The notes under the pieces are model-generated. The model saw only the letters and a list, made by a program, of their open reading frames with translations, was not told where the DNA came from and made no database searches. 6,711 nucleotides of DNA from Anammoximicrobium sp032229885 (GTDB taxonomy: Bacteria; Planctomycetota; Planctomycetia; Pirellulales; Pirellulaceae): the NCBI GenBank assembly GCA_032229885.1, contig JAVYAJ010000330.1, forward strand, positions 1-6,711. Reading direction: 5' to 3'. Positions within the stretch are counted from its first letter, which is position 1, and each line of letters opens with the position of its first letter. The position numbers were made by a program, and so were the translations under genes. Positions 5,663 to 6,711 of the stretch are shown here, piece by piece.

Positions 5663-6339
5663 ACAACGGCCTGATTTCGCTCGACGGCGTCAGCTTCGGT
5701 TACGGGCCGGATCGCCGTGTTTTGGATGGCTGCACCTTCCATCTGGCAGCTGGCGAACGGGTGGGACTGCGCGGCGCCAATGGCAGCGGCAAGTCGACGC
5801 TGCTGAAACTGGTCGTCGGATTGCTGCGGCCCAGCGCCGGAAGCATCGTCGTCTTCGGGAGGCCCCGCGAGGCCGAACGCGATTTCCACGAAATCCGCCG
5901 CCGTGTGGGCCTTCTGTTTCAAGATTCAGACGATCAACTGTTCTGCGCCACGGTCGCCGAAGATGTTGCCTTTGGCCCGTTAAACCTCGGTCGGACTCGC
6001 GATGAAGCATGGCAGATCGTGACGCGGACCTTGACCACGCTCGGCCTGCAAGGCTTCGAGACTCGCGTCACGCACCGTCTGTCCGGCGGCGAGAAACGCC
6101 TGGTCGCCCTCGCCTCGGTGCTGGCCATGGATCCCGACATCCTGCTGCTGGACGAACCCACCGCCGGCCTGGACGACGACGCTGCGGCTCGCGTGGCCGC
6201 CGTGCTCGAGACGCTTCCCCAAGCGATGGTGATCGCCACGCACGATGGCGATTTAGTTGACCGCCTAGCGACCCGCCGCATGCGGCTGACGGCCGGCCGT
6301 TTGGAAAGGATCGAACCCGTCGAAGATCGTCGATACTAA
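5659..6339 (+). CDS. nikO: NikO/CbiO, ATPase subunit of the ECF nickel/cobalt transporter
   Basis: The cytoplasmic ABC ATPase that powers the NikM-NikQ core, probably as a homodimer because only one A component is encoded here. The 226-residue protein has every motif needed: an aromatic base-stacking residue at Y15, Walker A GANGSGKST (39-47), Q-loop Q88 in LLFQDSDDQLF, signature LSGGEKR (141-147), Walker B ILLLDEP (161-167) with catalytic E166, D-loop GLDD (170-173) and switch H195 in ATHDGD. The DSDDQLF stretch after the Q-loop, followed by VAEDVAFGPLNLG, is the typical form of CbiO/EcfA ATPases. It is at the short end for the family and lacks an extended C-terminal domain. GGAG lies 5 bases before the ATG, which overlaps the nikQ stop. 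It is the last gene of the operon, and I see no plus-strand terminator directly after it. Confidence 0.95.
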   Translation: MNNGLISLDGVSFGYGPDRRVLDGCTFHLAAGERVGLRGANGSGKSTLLKLVVGLLRPSAGSIVVFGRPREAERDFHEIRRRVGLLFQDSDDQLFCATVAEDVAFGPLNLGRTRDEAWQIVTRTLTTLGLQGFETRVTHRLSGGEKRLVALASVLAMDPDILLLDEPTAGLDDDAAARVAAVLETLPQAMVIATHDGDLVDRLATRRMRLTAGRLERIEPVEDRRY

Positions 6340-6348
6340 TGGGTTTGG

Positions 6349-6418
6349 CAGTTGTCAGTTGGCAGTTGGCAGTTGTCAGTTGTCAGTTGGCAGTTGGCAG
6401 TTGGCAGTTGGCAGTTGG
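6349..6418 (+). repeat. Tandem array of ten 7-base units (CAGTTGK)
   Basis: Ten head-to-tail copies of CAGTTG plus one variable base, with no interruption, starting 9 bases after the nikO stop codon. The seventh base runs T G G T T G G G G G. Because the unit is seven bases, all three frames stay open, so reading frames across it are artefacts. This resembles the heptanucleotide short tandemly repeated repetitive (STRR) sequences described in cyanobacteria. I also associate such arrays with planctomycete intergenic regions, but I have not compared them directly. Confidence 0.9.
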
Positions 6419-6620
6419 CCCCGGCCTTTCCTTCTTCCTCTGCGTCTTCGCGTCTCTGCGTGAGCCAAGTTGCGTCGTTCGTCCTCCTCTGTGCCGTGGG
6501 ACGCAGGCCGTGGCGCGCTGCCAGCGCCGGGGACGCTGTCGGGCGCGTTCCCCATCCAACCCGTTCTGACGCAGTGGGTCGAGCAAACGGATCGGCTGCG
6601 GTGCGTCGCCGTGGGGCGCA
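6419..6620. other. Intergenic DNA between the heptamer array and the minus-strand terminator
   Basis: No gene recognised. The first 50 bases contain a CT-rich segment (TTCCTCTGCGTCTTCGCGTC, 6433-6452, then TCTGCGTGAG) of a kind I recognise as a common dispersed intergenic repeat in several bacterial phyla. The predicted peptides from it on either strand are artefacts. Confidence 0.45.
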
Positions 6621-6621
6621 C

Positions 6622-6665
6622 AAAAAACGCGTCCCGACGCTCGACCGTCCGAGCGTCAGGACGCG
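6622..6665 (-). terminator. Intrinsic terminator for a gene entering from the right
   Basis: CGCGTCC (6628-6634) pairs with GGACGCG (6659-6665), and GACGCTCG (6636-6643) pairs with CGAGCGTC (6650-6657). That makes 15 base pairs with one C-A mismatch and a 6-base loop. Read on the minus strand, the stem is followed at once by six T (6627 down to 6622), the classic rho-independent layout. On the plus strand no T run follows, so it is not a good terminator for nikO. The gene it serves would lie to the right and end within the last 45 bases of the window or beyond. Confidence 0.75.
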
Positions 6666-6711
6666 CTGGTTAGAACCGATTTAGAACCGGTTCAGAAGTT
6701 GTTCAGAACAC

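Noticed and set aside
6349..6418. CRISPR array
   Set aside because: The units are 7 bases, head to tail, with no spacers.
6336..6623. Open frames across the heptamer array on both strands
   Set aside because: A 7-base repeat without stop codons keeps all frames open, and the predicted peptides are simply translated repeat.
6628..6665. Terminator of the nickel operon on the plus strand
   Set aside because: The T run is on the left side of the hairpin as seen on the minus strand. On the plus strand the hairpin is followed by CTGGTTAGAACC, with no T tract.

Overview
The window is GC-rich bacterial DNA. It holds a complete nickel/cobalt uptake operon on the plus strand, a divergent RNase HI gene on the minus strand, and repeat-rich intergenic DNA at both ends. 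A Planctomycetota source (Pirellulales-like) is my best guess. It rests on the gene order, the high GC, the weak or absent Shine-Dalgarno signals at several starts, and flanking dispersed repeats of a kind I associate with that phylum. No marker gene proves it.

Layout. Positions 1-478 contain no convincing gene, but bases 1-174 carry short palindromic repeats (a 19-base GC hairpin present twice in opposite orientation, and three copies of a GGCC/GGCC hairpin motif). An RNase HI gene (rnhA) lies at 479-952 on the minus strand. Positions 953-1472 form a long divergent intergenic region with an AT-rich island containing inverted repeats (1093-1134) and two short tandem duplications. From 1473 to 6339 six genes run in one direction: a CobM/CbiF-type tetrapyrrole methylase with an apparent signal peptide, NikK (DUF4198), NikM, NikL, NikQ and NikO. 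The spacing is tight (2-base gap, ATGA overlaps, one 17-base overlap) except for a 255-base gap before nikM that holds a hairpin. After nikO come a tandem array of ten 7-base units, more dispersed-repeat-like DNA, and a strong intrinsic terminator on the minus strand, which implies a convergent gene just beyond the right edge.

How the genes work together. NikM, NikQ and NikO form the membrane core of a group I ECF transporter: NikM is the metal-binding S component, NikQ the coupling protein and NikO the ATPase. NikK and NikL are the extracytoplasmic helper subunits of the NikKLMQO variant. NikM keeps His2 and a His at residue 67, matching the Ni-binding arrangement known from NikM2. NikK and NikL are both predicted to begin with histidine once their signal peptides are removed. 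The first gene is the unusual member. Its family methylates corrin precursors in the cytoplasm using SAM, yet here it has a clean Sec-type signal sequence and a good ribosome binding site at the start that includes it. The role of an exported tetrapyrrole methylase fold in metal uptake is the main open question of the window.
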